Source of the DNA: Paenibacillus sp. OK003
Lineage (GTDB): Bacteria; Bacillota; Bacilli; Paenibacillales; Paenibacillaceae
DNA length: 64,000 nt
Reading direction: 5' to 3'
Assembly: GCF_900109515.1 (NCBI RefSeq)
Contig: NZ_FOBD01000012.1
Span: 1 to 64,000 of the forward strand
The notes under the pieces were generated by a model. The model worked only from the letters and a program-made list of their open reading frames with translations. It was not told the origin of the DNA and searched no databases. This document shows, piece after piece, positions 50,235 through 59,255 of the stretch. The position numbers were made by a program, and so were the translations under genes. The first letter of the stretch is position 1; each line of letters begins with the position of its first letter.

Positions 50235-51301
50235 GTATTCACCTTCTTTCGCAGCCATTGCGCAGCGAGGAATACAAGGATTGGAAAACCGATTACGCTA
50301 TAAACGCAAAAGAAAGAATTCAGGTACAGGTATGAATTCAAAGCGTTGATATCCGGTATCAAAAGGCTAATCCCGTACAAGGAGAAGCACACCACGGAAA
50401 GAACCCATAATCGGTTGATTTTCGGCATAAATAACTGATGCAGCAGGGCCACCAGCATCCAGAGTAAAACGGAAACCTTCAAAACACCCAGTGCACTGGA
50501 GGCTACCACGTAAAAGCTTGGAAGCCAGTCAAAAACTACCCACTCCAGATCAATCGTATCCGATGCCATAAGCATGGGATATTGCAAATGGATTACCGTT
50601 TCCTGTCCGAATACAAGAAGCGGAACATATACAGATCCCAAAGCAAACACAAATATGATACCCACCGCAGCAGTTGCTTTGCCAAAGCTAAGCCGTTGTT
50701 TGGAGGGAATCATGCCAAGGAACAGAAATCCGGCTAAAATGACCGTACATACATAGAAATCCGAATTGGAGAAAAACGACATTCCACTATCCCAAATCGG
50801 AAAAATGTAGCTGATTCTGAAATTTTGAATACTGATCAGCATGGAGAAAAAGATGAATGGCATCAAGAGTATACACAATCCGATGCTGGCCCGGATTACT
50901 ACGTTGAGTCCCTTCCATACAGCATAGAAACAGAGAACGATGAAGAGTGCCGATGTCGCTGCTGGCGGTGTTCTCTGTAGTAATACGGCTTTGATTTCAA
51001 CAGACTGGAAGTACATAAGTAATAACAGCTCGACATATAGGAAGATCATCAATGGCAGAACGATTAGTCTCGTTACCCATTTGCCTAGTGATTCATTACA
51101 GATGTCCACCACTGTTTTTCCTGGAAACTGCGATAACGCTTTTAAGTACATCCATAGAACCAGCAGCTCTGCCAAAAAGAGCATGGTTATGGCTTCCCAG
51201 TGTCCTTTTGAAGTCGCAGAGATGATTCGTTCAGGGAAGATGGCAAAGATCGAAGCGAGATGAAGCAGAACAAACATGGTAAGTATCTGGGCTTTATTCA
51301 T
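50231..51301 (-). CDS. GerAB/ArcD/ProY-type germination permease
   Basis: B subunit of the germinant receptor: an APC-superfamily-like protein of 356 residues with about ten membrane helices, thought to bind the germinant. Typical family text includes FPGKTVVDICNESLGKWVTRL and ISIQNFRISYIFPIWDSGMSFF. It overlaps the gerA-type gene by 8 bases. Confidence 0.93.
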   Translation of the reverse strand: MNKAQILTMFVLLHLASIFAIFPERIISATSKGHWEAITMLFLAELLVLWMYLKALSQFPGKTVVDICNESLGKWVTRLIVLPLMIFLYVELLLLMYFQSVEIKAVLLQRTPPAATSALFIVLCFYAVWKGLNVVIRASIGLCILLMPFIFFSMLISIQNFRISYIFPIWDSGMSFFSNSDFYVCTVILAGFLFLGMIPSKQRLSFGKATAAVGIIFVFALGSVYVPLLVFGQETVIHLQYPMLMASDTIDLEWVVFDWLPSFYVVASSALGVLKVSVLLWMLVALLHQLFMPKINRLWVLSVVCFSLYGISLLIPDINALNSYLYLNSFFCVYSVIGFPILVFLAAQWLRKKVNT

Positions 51302-52640
51302 CCGGAGCCTTTCCTTTCAGACTTAAGCTTAAGTAAGGAACGGAGCAAGTACTTAATGAAGCAAAGTACAATATAATCCAAATCATCGCAGCCTCAAGAC
51401 CCCATATTCCGAAAAAGGAACTGATGATCATGACAACGTATTTATACATTCGTATACCTGTCGTATTCATATAACCCGCCAGCACAAAATTGGCGATCGC
51501 AGAGGCAACAAGAATAATAATTAATAGATTGCTGACGAGTTTGGCCTGAACAATGGCTTGCCCTAACAGGATACCGCCGATCATCGTTATGGTAGGTCCA
51601 ATGTTCTTCGGAAGGCGGATCGTGGCTTCGATAATCATCTCCAGAAGCAGCATTACCAGCAGCATTTCGATTAATGAAGGATAAGGGACCCCTTCCCTGC
51701 TCTTGGCTACCGTGATGGCTAACTGAATTCGCAACAGTTCCGGGTTTACCGAATTAAGTACAATATACAGACCTGGAAGTGTGATAGCCAAAAGTGCACC
51801 AATCGCCCGGATGGTTCGTAAAAACACCTGAAATAGATACGGGTAGTTGACGTCCAGCGTTGTTGACCACAAATCCGTTATGATCGCCGGGAAAGCAAAA
51901 GCAAACGAATATTGGTCAATCAAAATAACCACTTTTCCGTTCATCATATTCTGTACCATCTCTCCCGGCAGCTCCGAGGAGATATACGTCGGTGTTATTG
52001 AGAATTTCGGATGCCCCAGTATACTAAGCAGGTCCCTTACTGTAGTCAGTTCCTTATCCTTATTTTGTTCCAGCTTATCCCGAATTGCCGCAACGACCTT
52101 GGTTTGGGCAACTCCCTCAATGTACACCATGGCAATCTTCTTGGTAGACTGAACCCCTGTCTCCCTGGTTTCGATTACCAACTGGTCGGATATCATTTTT
52201 TTTCGCAACAAACCTATATTTTTATTAATGTCTTCTGTAAAAGCATCGAACGCGGATTGAAGGGGATTTTCGCTCTCTGGCGAACTTACCGACCGCGAGA
52301 TTCCGGGATGTTCCGGTTCGATGACTGCCGCTAACCCTTTTGTGCTGAACAACACCAGTTTTCCATGCAAAAGATTGCTGCATAGTTCGTCCACTGACAT
52401 GGATGCTTGTTCTTCAAACGGACTGAACAGTTTCAGAAAGGATTCATTCTCATTACCACTTGCCGCTTGATTTATTGTGGACAACGTTGTCGGTAGATCG
52501 ACTAGCGTTTTCACGAAGTATGCTCTATATTTCTGATTGGCGATAAGCACGTCCTTATTGCTGAAATCCGTGCTCTTTTCAAAACGCTCATAGAGTCGCT
52601 TTTCTATATCGTGAAGATCTTGTTCATGGATTCGCTGCAA
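51294..52640 (-). CDS. GerA family spore germination protein (A subunit)
   Basis: A subunit of 448 residues. A cytosolic N-terminal domain (about 1-250) contains LLHGKLVLF, and the family core ITPTYISSELPGEMVQNMMNGKVVILIDQYSFAFAFPAIITDLW leads into about five helices. PEYPSLIEMLLVMLLLEMIIEATIRLP-like text is clear near residue 330. It starts at a TTG behind AGGTGG. First gene of a complete A-B-C operon, which shows that the organism makes endospores. The germinant is not predictable. Confidence 0.94.
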   Translation of the reverse strand: MQRIHEQDLHDIEKRLYERFEKSTDFSNKDVLIANQKYRAYFVKTLVDLPTTLSTINQAASGNENESFLKLFSPFEEQASMSVDELCSNLLHGKLVLFSTKGLAAVIEPEHPGISRSVSSPESENPLQSAFDAFTEDINKNIGLLRKKMISDQLVIETRETGVQSTKKIAMVYIEGVAQTKVVAAIRDKLEQNKDKELTTVRDLLSILGHPKFSITPTYISSELPGEMVQNMMNGKVVILIDQYSFAFAFPAIITDLWSTTLDVNYPYLFQVFLRTIRAIGALLAITLPGLYIVLNSVNPELLRIQLAITVAKSREGVPYPSLIEMLLVMLLLEMIIEATIRLPKNIGPTITMIGGILLGQAIVQAKLVSNLLIIILVASAIANFVLAGYMNTTGIRMYKYVVMIISSFFGIWGLEAAMIWIILYFASLSTCSVPYLSLSLKGKAPDE

Positions 52641-52783
52641 ATTTTACCACCTCTTCTGAAGTAGTATGTCGTTAAGAAAAAAGTTTATTCAAAAATTCGC
52701 CTTGATTTACACTGTAATTTAGAAGCTTTTGTCTCTCTTTTATCACGTATAGATCCCTTCCTAAATAATTGTTTTCAATATTT

Positions 52784-52812
52784 TTGAACTGGAAACCAAA
52801 ATTGAATATAAT
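52784..52812 (+). promoter_or_regulatory. Promoter of the MarR gene
   Basis: TTGAAC (52784-52789), 17-bp spacer, TATAAT (52807-52812). The spacer carries TGGAAACCAAA, close to AGGAAACAAAG in the spacer of the next promoter. Confidence 0.75.
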
Positions 52813-52845
52813 ATTGTAATGCACCAATGGGCGGGAGGATAGGCT

Positions 52846-53319
52846 ATGAATAAAGAGGAACAGGTCTTAGTGGGTTTCAGGGACTTATATAACAAGCTGG
52901 TTTGGCTTAATAAAGATAAGATGGAAGAAAGTCTTAAGGGGTATAAACCTTCTGAGGTACATTGCATCGAATATATTGAAAAGAATGCAGATTCCAATGT
53001 AACAAAGCTTGCGGAGTCCTTCTATATGACTCGAGGTGCGATAAGTAAATTAACGAAGAAGCTTATAGAAAAAGGTCTGATCGAAAGCTATCAGAAGTTG
53101 GATAACAAGAAAGAAATCTATTTTAGGCTCACAGAGCAAGGGAAAGTCATTTATCAAATCCATGAGGATCTTCACAACGAGTTTCAAGAGCGAGATAAAG
53201 TTGTATTCGAACAGGTAACCGACGAACAGTTTGACAGTATGCTTAACTTCGTGGACAAGTATAATCGGCATTTGGATGCAGAAATAAAGAAGCTGGGTAC
53301 AGATCTGAAGTCGGAATAA
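52846..53319 (+). CDS. MarR family regulator
   Basis: Winged-helix repressor of 157 residues. The text HCIEYIEKNADSNVTKLAESFYMTRGAISKLTKKLIEKGLIESYQKLDNKKEIYFRLTEQGK is the MarR DNA-binding core. ATG with GGGAGG. It precedes an MFS exporter in the same direction, with a terminator and a separate promoter between them; both promoters share a GGAAAC motif, so it probably controls itself and the exporter. Confidence 0.9.
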   Translation: MNKEEQVLVGFRDLYNKLVWLNKDKMEESLKGYKPSEVHCIEYIEKNADSNVTKLAESFYMTRGAISKLTKKLIEKGLIESYQKLDNKKEIYFRLTEQGKVIYQIHEDLHNEFQERDKVVFEQVTDEQFDSMLNFVDKYNRHLDAEIKKLGTDLKSE

Positions 53320-53345
53320 ATCTCAATAATGAAAGTTAAACTAAA

Positions 53346-53382
53346 GGCAGCCGGACTCTATTTGAGAACAGGCTGTTTTTTT
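53346..53382 (+). terminator. Terminator of the MarR gene
   Basis: CAGCC/GGCTG stem with an inner CTC/GAG pair and eight T, about 30 bases after the stop. Confidence 0.65.
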
Positions 53383-53397
53383 ATTGTTATTATTTTG

Positions 53398-53426
53398 TTG
53401 ACAAGGAAACAAAGTAGTTGTACGAT
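53398..53426 (+). promoter_or_regulatory. Promoter and operator of the MFS gene
   Basis: TTGACA (53398-53403), 17-bp spacer, TACGAT (53421-53426). GGAAACA in the spacer is mirrored by TGTTTCC at about 53432-53438, and TTTCC-AA-GGAAA follows at once, giving overlapping palindromes suited to MarR dimers. Confidence 0.7.
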
Positions 53427-53476
53427 ATTAATGTTTCCAAGGAAATAAAATTACGACGTTTTGAGGGGAGAATTGA

Positions 53477-54718
53477 ATGTTTAAATTACGATCACAATCA
53501 CAACATTCACAGAACAAAGAACAAACCATAGACAAACACGCTTTATTATTCGGTCTGATCTCTGTGTTTCTTTGCGGAATAGGATTCAGTATTATTGCGC
53601 CTGTTGTTCCATTCCTAGTGCAGCCTTATATAAGCAGTCCGGGACAACAAGCTATCGTTGTTACGCTGCTGACCTCTGTTTATGCCTTTTGCGTATTTTT
53701 TGCGTCTCCCGTGCTTGGAGCTCTGAGCGACAAATATGGCCGGCGTCCATTGCTCCTGGTATGCCTTTTGGGTTCCGCAATCGGATACTTGGTTTTCGGC
53801 ATAGGTGGAGCCCTATGGGTACTCTTTGCGGGGCGTATAATCGAGGGGATAACAGGCGGAAGCATAGGTACAATCTTCGCATATTTTGCGGACATCATCC
53901 TACCCGAACAGAGAACCAAATACTTTGGATGGGTGAGTGCGGTTGTAGGTGTTGGCACCGTCATTGGCCCGACTGTAGGCGGATTACTCGCCAAGATTGA
54001 TTATTCTGCACCCATGTATTTTGGAGCCATCATAACTTTGGTGAATGTTATATATGGATTCTTTTTTATGCCTGAGAGTCTTGCCAAGACACATAGACTG
54101 AAAGAAATTACTTTGGTGAGACTTAATCCATTCATACAGCTTGCGAACCTGCTTTCCATGAAAAACTTAAACAGATTACTGATCTCAGCCTTCTTACTTT
54201 GGATACCCAACGGATCTTTACAGGCCGTTTTCTCACAATTTTCAATGGATACTTTCAATTGGAAGCCTGCAATCATCGGATTAATGTTCTCAATTATGGG
54301 TGTCCAGGATATCATCTCACAAGGTCTCATCATGCCCGCTCTTTTGAAAAGACTTAGCGATAAACAGATAGCCATTCTTGGAATGGTTTCAGAAATAATA
54401 GGCTATAGTCTGATCGCACTATCTACTTTGTTCTCATTCTATCCACTGTTTATCGTGGGCATGTTTATCTTTGGTTTTGGTGATTCGATCTTTGGGCCTT
54501 CCTTCAATGGCATGCTCTCCAAATCTGTCGCTTCTAGTGAACAAGGAAGGATTCAAGGCGGTAGCCAATCTATTCAGGCTTTAGCTAGAATGATTGGTCC
54601 TATTATTGGAGGTCAAATCTATGTATCACTTGGTCATGCTGCACCCGCCATTATGGGTGTGATCCTTATAGCAGCGGCAATACCCGTTTTATATAAGCGA
54701 AAGCAAGTAAGTATTTAA
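53477..54718 (+). CDS. MFS drug exporter (DHA1, TetA-like)
   Basis: Transporter of 413 residues, 12 helices. Motif A: GALSDKYGRRPLLLVCLLGSAIGY; motif B-like: AGRIIEGITGGSIGTIFAYFADI; motif C: GVGTVIGPTVGGLLA. These are the hallmarks of 12-helix drug:proton antiporters of the TetA(TCR) type. The N-terminal tail is polar and Gln/His-rich. ATG with GAGGGGAG. Probably derepressed by the compound that binds the upstream MarR protein. Confidence 0.9.
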   Translation: MFKLRSQSQHSQNKEQTIDKHALLFGLISVFLCGIGFSIIAPVVPFLVQPYISSPGQQAIVVTLLTSVYAFCVFFASPVLGALSDKYGRRPLLLVCLLGSAIGYLVFGIGGALWVLFAGRIIEGITGGSIGTIFAYFADIILPEQRTKYFGWVSAVVGVGTVIGPTVGGLLAKIDYSAPMYFGAIITLVNVIYGFFFMPESLAKTHRLKEITLVRLNPFIQLANLLSMKNLNRLLISAFLLWIPNGSLQAVFSQFSMDTFNWKPAIIGLMFSIMGVQDIISQGLIMPALLKRLSDKQIAILGMVSEIIGYSLIALSTLFSFYPLFIVGMFIFGFGDSIFGPSFNGMLSKSVASSEQGRIQGGSQSIQALARMIGPIIGGQIYVSLGHAAPAIMGVILIAAAIPVLYKRKQVSI

Positions 54719-54795
54719 AATGCGTCTTTCAGTTTATCACTCATCAGGTGCGAAGCTTCTTCCTTCGGCTGTAAGCGGATGGCGCGCATCCTCTA

Positions 54796-55203
54796 CTATT
54801 TCAACATACATGGCGTTAAAGGTTTATGTTCATGAACCCATGTTAATACATCGTAACACTCATACACAGCAGTTGGAAACTTATGCTCAGGAGCAAGACG
54901 GTAATCCACATTTATGACCACACAGCCCGCTTGATCGGCAATCAGGCGGCACCAGGGATCATCCATCTCTGCTTTTCCGAAGATAAAACCTCCACCATGC
55001 ATATTGATATATACAGGTAGTGGAGTAGACAGATCAGAGTCAGGTCTGTACACCAGTACCCGAGTACCCCCTGTCCTAGTTGGAATGATCACTTCTTCCA
55101 TTTCTACTGAAAAACTCGAGCTTGGCTGAAGTGCAGAGTCCGTACCTACGACATTTTCACGTAATTGTTGTACCATTTTGAGTTGTTGATGATGATCCAT
55201 CAT
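54796..55203 (-). pseudogene. Alpha/beta hydrolase (HSL type), truncated
   Basis: The N-terminal third of a hormone-sensitive-lipase-like hydrolase: VLVYRPDSDLSTPLPVYINMHGGGFIFG with the HGGGF oxyanion motif, then CVVINVDYRLAPEHKFPTAVYECYD. The nucleophile GDSAGG and the rest of the domain are missing; the frame ends after a few unrelated residues. ATG with GGAGG is intact. A short frame at 54737-54811 (VEIVEDARHPLTAEGR) follows and may be the tail of another lost gene. I infer an internal deletion that removed the C-terminal two thirds. Confidence 0.75.
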
Positions 55204-55252
55204 ATAACCTCCATTGTTTTTAACTATTCCTACGTCGATATCTTGTATGGGA

Positions 55253-56713
55253 TTATTTCGTGTTTTTCGTAATCAGATCCTGCAAACGGATACTGGAATG
55301 GTTGATTTTGCCCATGAATTCGTAGATGACGTCCATATTGCTTTTCTGCTCCTGAGCTGTTGCCAGGACGTCTTCAGTCGCTGCAGCATGCTTCTGCGAG
55401 ATATTTGAAATATGATCCACTTGTTGACGAACTCGATTAAAGATTAGGCTCATCTGATCCGTCATATCCAATTCCTTCGCTATGTATTGATCAATATGCT
55501 CAAATGTAGACTTGATATTGTCAAAGCTCTCAAGTACTTGACTGGAGATGGCTTTACCTTCTTGCACTGCTTCACTTCCGTTCGTCGCTTTTTCAACCAC
55601 AAGCTGTGTCTTCCGCTTGATATTATGAATGATTTCGTCGATTTGTTTAACCGTGTTGGAACATTCCTGCGCGAGCTTTTTGACCTCGTTGGCTACGACG
55701 GCAAACCCCGCTCCTGCTTCCCCTGCTCTGGAGGCTTCAATATTTGCGTTTAAGGCCAGCAGGTTAGTCTGATCAGAGATTTGGTTGATGGCTGTTAGGA
55801 AGGTATTCACTTCATCCATGCTTTTGTTCAATTCCTCAACGGTCGTCATTGACTCTGTAACTGTGGCATTAATAATAGCCATCTGATTGCCCATTTGAAC
55901 AATTCGATCCGAGCTTTGGCGAACAACCAGACCATTTTGTTCTGAGATGTCGGCGAGTCGATGTGACATTTGGTTGATCTCAGACATTTTCCCATCGGCC
56001 TTGTTTACCTCTTCACTAATATGTGCAATGCTCCCGGATTGATCGCGTATACCTTCCGTCACTTCCTGAATATTCGTGGTTATCGTATTGCTCATATTTT
56101 TCAGCATACGAATATCGTTATTGCAGCTCGCAATATCCGTGTTCAGCATGGATGTGTTCTCACGAATGACCCCTACCATAGTATCGAGTGCCGTCACAAG
56201 CTCTCTGGCTTCCGCTTCCTTGTTAAGAGCAACCTGAATCAGATCTCTGCCGCGTTTACATACAAAATATAGAGCAACGATCGTCAGTTCGATGAACCCA
56301 ATCGTCATGAAAAAAGTCGAATCATATTGATGATGGCCTGAATAATAAATCACAATATAAGCAATGTTGTACAGCGCCCCAAACCCGTATAGCAGAACTC
56401 TGTTCAAATAAAGGGAAATGACACATAGAACAAGCATGATGAGCATTCCGGCTGCAGGTGATTCAATATATGGCGTCGTACAGGTCAGTATGGCAATCAT
56501 CAGGACGACCATCGTCAAGACTGGTTTTTTGCGAATAATCAACACGGTGGCAATAGACAGCTCAATTAACAGGGAGCACACGACTTCGAGTTGAACCTCA
56601 TTGCTGGCAATGAAGAAACAGAATGCTAACAGGGTTAACCATAAAATCGTGACGATAATTTTGTTTATTTTGGTTGTATTGTTTCTAAAAAAGCTGTTGT
56701 GCATGATGGTCAT
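55253..56713 (-). CDS. Methyl-accepting chemotaxis-like protein with all-membrane input domain
   Basis: A 486-residue protein. The first about 160 residues form five to six hydrophobic helices with very short loops and no extracellular sensor. No HAMP domain is evident. A linker then leads to the cytoplasmic signalling domain, with tip text ISDQTNLLALNANIEASRAGEAGAGFAVVANEVKKLA. It would read a signal inside the membrane. ATG with GAGGGGG, 13 bases after a 28-codon gene. It is the last gene of the operon controlled, I infer, by the neighbouring two-component system. Confidence 0.85.
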   Translation of the reverse strand: MTIMHNSFFRNNTTKINKIIVTILWLTLLAFCFFIASNEVQLEVVCSLLIELSIATVLIIRKKPVLTMVVLMIAILTCTTPYIESPAAGMLIMLVLCVISLYLNRVLLYGFGALYNIAYIVIYYSGHHQYDSTFFMTIGFIELTIVALYFVCKRGRDLIQVALNKEAEARELVTALDTMVGVIRENTSMLNTDIASCNNDIRMLKNMSNTITTNIQEVTEGIRDQSGSIAHISEEVNKADGKMSEINQMSHRLADISEQNGLVVRQSSDRIVQMGNQMAIINATVTESMTTVEELNKSMDEVNTFLTAINQISDQTNLLALNANIEASRAGEAGAGFAVVANEVKKLAQECSNTVKQIDEIIHNIKRKTQLVVEKATNGSEAVQEGKAISSQVLESFDNIKSTFEHIDQYIAKELDMTDQMSLIFNRVRQQVDHISNISQKHAAATEDVLATAQEQKSNMDVIYEFMGKINHSSIRLQDLITKNTK

Positions 56714-56726
56714 GGTTTGTTCCCCC

Positions 56727-56813
56727 TCAGCGACTTGTGAACTTCTCTTTAATGATTTTTATCAGGATTAGACAGATGTTAAGCAGGATTACATACCATA
56801 GTTCCATGTTCAT
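56727..56813 (-). CDS. 28-residue membrane peptide
   Basis: A small gene starting at an ATG at 56813 with CGGAGGG directly upstream. Its ATGA overlaps the stop of the preceding membrane-protein gene, so translation is probably coupled. It encodes one hydrophobic helix (MELWYVILLNICLILI) followed by a basic tail (KIIKEKFTSR), a topology typical of small regulatory membrane peptides. The next gene begins 13 bases later. The ribosome binding site, overlap and tight packing make it more likely real than chance. Confidence 0.6.
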   Translation of the reverse strand: MNMELWYVILLNICLILIKIIKEKFTSR

Positions 56814-57484
56814 CCCTCCGTTACAGGCTCTTTTTTCTTATGAAGCATCATCCATACCCCGATAAGACAAAACATCACACTGCACCCCATGCCAAAGCAG
56901 GCACTCGTGTTTATTGCATGAGGCGAGCCTTCCATCGTCAGCAACGTGGCTTGAGTTACAACAATGGATACCATAGCATCGGTAAAGTTAATCATTTTCA
57001 ATGTGGAGATCCAGGGATTTTTCAGATGCCGGTTAGCGATTGTTCCGGAAATACCAAAAGCCAGTTTGGTAAAAGCAACGGCGGCTACAAGGTACACGAA
57101 GTAACCTTTAAATACAAAAGCGTCACCAAGCAGATACATTCTTAGACAAACCAGCAGATAGGAGATGCCCAGTATACACAACAGAATTCCTCCGCGTTTA
57201 TAGACTTGAATCTCTAATACATGCCTTTCCTGCGGGGATTCGATTCTTTTGGCTACGTTATATTGATGCAGCACTTGTGCTTTTGCAACACAAAGGATCA
57301 GATAATATACCGCATTCGTAATAAACCATCCGGAAAGGAGATATAAACCAAGGCTTAACTTGCCTATGCCGATCAAAGCGTTGATGACAAGAGAGGCAGC
57401 GTTAGACATGGCAGCTCGATCTTGCTTGTTTCCGAGGTACTGAACAAAGATTGCCTTAATATCTATCTTCCTTTCCGAATGCAT
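56810..57484 (-). CDS. Hypothetical multi-pass membrane protein
   Basis: About 224 residues with five to six membrane helices (for example LVINALIGIGKLSLGLYLLSG, AVYYLILCVAKAQVL, GGILLCILGISYLLVCL, GYFVYLVAAVAFTKLAFGISG, ACFGMGCSVMFCLIGVWMM). Short charged loops and a basic C-terminal tail. I do not recognise the family. The start is either the ATG at 57484, 5 bases after the upstream stop, or one at 57523 that overlaps it; neither has a strong ribosome binding site. It lies between a two-helix protein and the 28-residue peptide. Confidence 0.75.
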   Translation of the reverse strand: MHSERKIDIKAIFVQYLGNKQDRAAMSNAASLVINALIGIGKLSLGLYLLSGWFITNAVYYLILCVAKAQVLHQYNVAKRIESPQERHVLEIQVYKRGGILLCILGISYLLVCLRMYLLGDAFVFKGYFVYLVAAVAFTKLAFGISGTIANRHLKNPWISTLKMINFTDAMVSIVVTQATLLTMEGSPHAINTSACFGMGCSVMFCLIGVWMMLHKKKEPVTEG

Positions 57485-57489
57485 TTTTC

Positions 57490-58023
57490 TTACTTGGCCA
57501 GCAAACCATTGGCCTTCTCGCATACTTCATAGATTTCGTCATACTTCTTGTCAATAAAAGGGGTTACTTTATCTGTCTTTTTCCGCCGAATACCACTGAA
57601 ACTAAAATACGGAATGATCCAGCCCGCAAAACCGGGAATGGCAAGAATGACAGACAGTGGCAGCATGTTGTCCAGATAGGCAAATACGGAGCCAGCCATA
57701 CATGCCGTTCCTACGAGACCGATCCCATAGGCAACGATAGAAGCACTCGTGAACTTTGAACGTTCCAACGATTCAATGTCGGTCACACAGGCTTCAAACT
57801 GCCGCTGAAGACGAGTCAGCTCCGCTTTATAGCGGATTTTGCGATCACGCTTGAATTTCATTGTTACGGAACCCACATTCTGAAAGGGCGTCGAGGTGCC
57901 TTCCAGCGTCCAGCCAAAATGGGTATAGCCATCGGCATAAACGGACTCGGAATCCTGTTTTACCGTAATGTCCTTGTATTCATAGCCTACGAAATTATGT
58001 TCATTTTTGGTTAGTTCATTCAT
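57490..58023 (-). CDS. Hypothetical protein with a central membrane hairpin
   Basis: A 177-residue protein. A soluble N-terminal part with coiled-coil-prone text (KAELTRLQRQFEACVTDIESLERSKF) is followed by two membrane helices (SIVAYGIGLVGTACMAGSVFAYL and PLSVILAIPGFAGWIIPYFSF) and a cytoplasmic helix (KKYDEIYEVCEKANGLL). ATG with GAAGGAG. First gene of the four-gene operon, behind a promoter with 11-bp direct repeats. Family not recognised. Confidence 0.8.
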   Translation of the reverse strand: MNELTKNEHNFVGYEYKDITVKQDSESVYADGYTHFGWTLEGTSTPFQNVGSVTMKFKRDRKIRYKAELTRLQRQFEACVTDIESLERSKFTSASIVAYGIGLVGTACMAGSVFAYLDNMLPLSVILAIPGFAGWIIPYFSFSGIRRKKTDKVTPFIDKKYDEIYEVCEKANGLLAK

Positions 58024-58076
58024 GGTTTTTCAACACTCCTTCAAGTTTTTTTCTTCTTCCTGTATTGGATGTTCCT

Positions 58077-58123
58077 ATCGTAGCGGTAAGTTGTTTATAA
58101 GTTGCTTATAAAATGTTAACGAA
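58077..58123 (-). promoter_or_regulatory. Response-regulator-type promoter of the membrane operon
   Basis: Plus-strand words TTGTTTATAAG (58091), TTGCTTATAAA (58102) and ATGTTAACGAA (58113) repeat with an exact 11-bp period, the spacing of OmpR/PhoB-type binding sites. Read on the minus strand they end 8 bp before a -10 hexamer TACGAT (58077-58082), replacing the -35. Confidence 0.7.
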
Positions 58124-58130
58124 ATATTAA

Positions 58131-58176
58131 TAAGGGCAGCCTGAATTCGGATTGTATCGAATTCAGGCTGCCCTTA
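58131..58176. terminator. Terminator between the two-component genes and the membrane operon
   Basis: Perfect 18-bp stem, AAGGGCAGCCTGAATTCG and its complement, with an 8-base loop, 12 bases after the kinase stop. It separates the two units so that each depends on its own promoter. Confidence 0.88.
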
Positions 58177-58187
58177 TGCATTGCATA

Positions 58188-59255
58188 TCAACGTTTAACT
58201 TGTAATTGGACTGTAAATGTCGTGCCCTTGTGAGGTTCACTTTTGACGGATATAACGCCACCTACCAACTCAATAACGCGGAGCGAAAGAGCAAGCCCCA
58301 ATCCGTTCCCCTCCGCATGATGGGAAGCATCGCCCTGATAGAATTTATCGAAGATATGCCTCATCGTTTCCTCATCCATCCCGCAGCCTGTATCGGATAC
58401 CATAACCGTGATCGTATCTTCATCCGAACTCTGCTTCAAGGTAATTGTTCCACCGGAGGGTGTGAATTTAAGCGCATTGGAAATCAGGTTGTGCCATACG
58501 ATCTCCAGCATACTCTCTTCAGCATGAATCATCGCGCGATCCTCAATGTCGACCACAAATTCAATATTTTTTTCTTCCCATGCATTTTCAAAATATATCG
58601 CGCAATCCACTAGCTGCCTACATACATCATACGGCTTGGAAGCAGGCAGAATCTCCTGGTTCTCCAGCTTGTTCAGCTTGAGGATGTTGACGACGAGGGT
58701 CGCCAGCTTATTGGTAGAGGTAATAATAGTATCCGTATATTCTTTTCGAAGATCGGGTTCCAAATCATCCTGCTGCAGGGCCGTGGCGTAGCCATGAATG
58801 ACAGACAGCGGTGTCTTGATTTCATGGGATACATTCGATATAAAGTCGTTTTTCAACGTCTCAATGCTGTTCAACTCCTCCACCATTTTGTTAAAATCCT
58901 CAAACATGACATCCACATAGTTCAGCTTGTCCGCTCTATGAATCGGTTCGAGATATACCGAGAAGTCGCCTTCTGCCACCTGCTTTGCAGCCTCACTGAG
59001 TTTTCGCATAGGCTTATCAAACGTTTTGTACCTTTGTCGTGCGGTAACCAGGCAAAAAATGAGACTCACAATGCTCCAATATCCCGAGATTCCGAAAATG
59101 TACTGCCACGGCACAACTTCCACCGGTAAATACGCATCATAGATTAGCGCTTGACCCGCCGTCAGGATCGACAGCAAAAGGTAGGTAAGCAAGAACTCTT
59201 TCCATGAAAAAAGGTGGGACTTGATTCGTGCATCAGGTTTCTGCTTCTTGTTCAT
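58188..59255 (-). CDS. Sensor histidine kinase with very short extracytoplasmic loop
   Basis: Membrane kinase of 355 residues. Two helices (about 20-37 and 53-72) enclose a loop of only about 15 residues, so it is close to the intramembrane-sensing type. HAMP follows (PMRKLSEAAKQVAEGDF), then the phospho-His box FISNVSHEIKTPLSVIHGYA and the ATPase boxes NLISNALKFTP, VSDTGCGMD and GNGLGLALSLRVIELVGG. Overlaps the regulator gene by 4 bases. Kinases of this build often sense envelope stress with the help of a membrane partner. Confidence 0.92.
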   Translation of the reverse strand: MNKKQKPDARIKSHLFSWKEFLLTYLLLSILTAGQALIYDAYLPVEVVPWQYIFGISGYWSIVSLIFCLVTARQRYKTFDKPMRKLSEAAKQVAEGDFSVYLEPIHRADKLNYVDVMFEDFNKMVEELNSIETLKNDFISNVSHEIKTPLSVIHGYATALQQDDLEPDLRKEYTDTIITSTNKLATLVVNILKLNKLENQEILPASKPYDVCRQLVDCAIYFENAWEEKNIEFVVDIEDRAMIHAEESMLEIVWHNLISNALKFTPSGGTITLKQSSDEDTITVMVSDTGCGMDEETMRHIFDKFYQGDASHHAEGNGLGLALSLRVIELVGGVISVKSEPHKGTTFTVQLQVKR

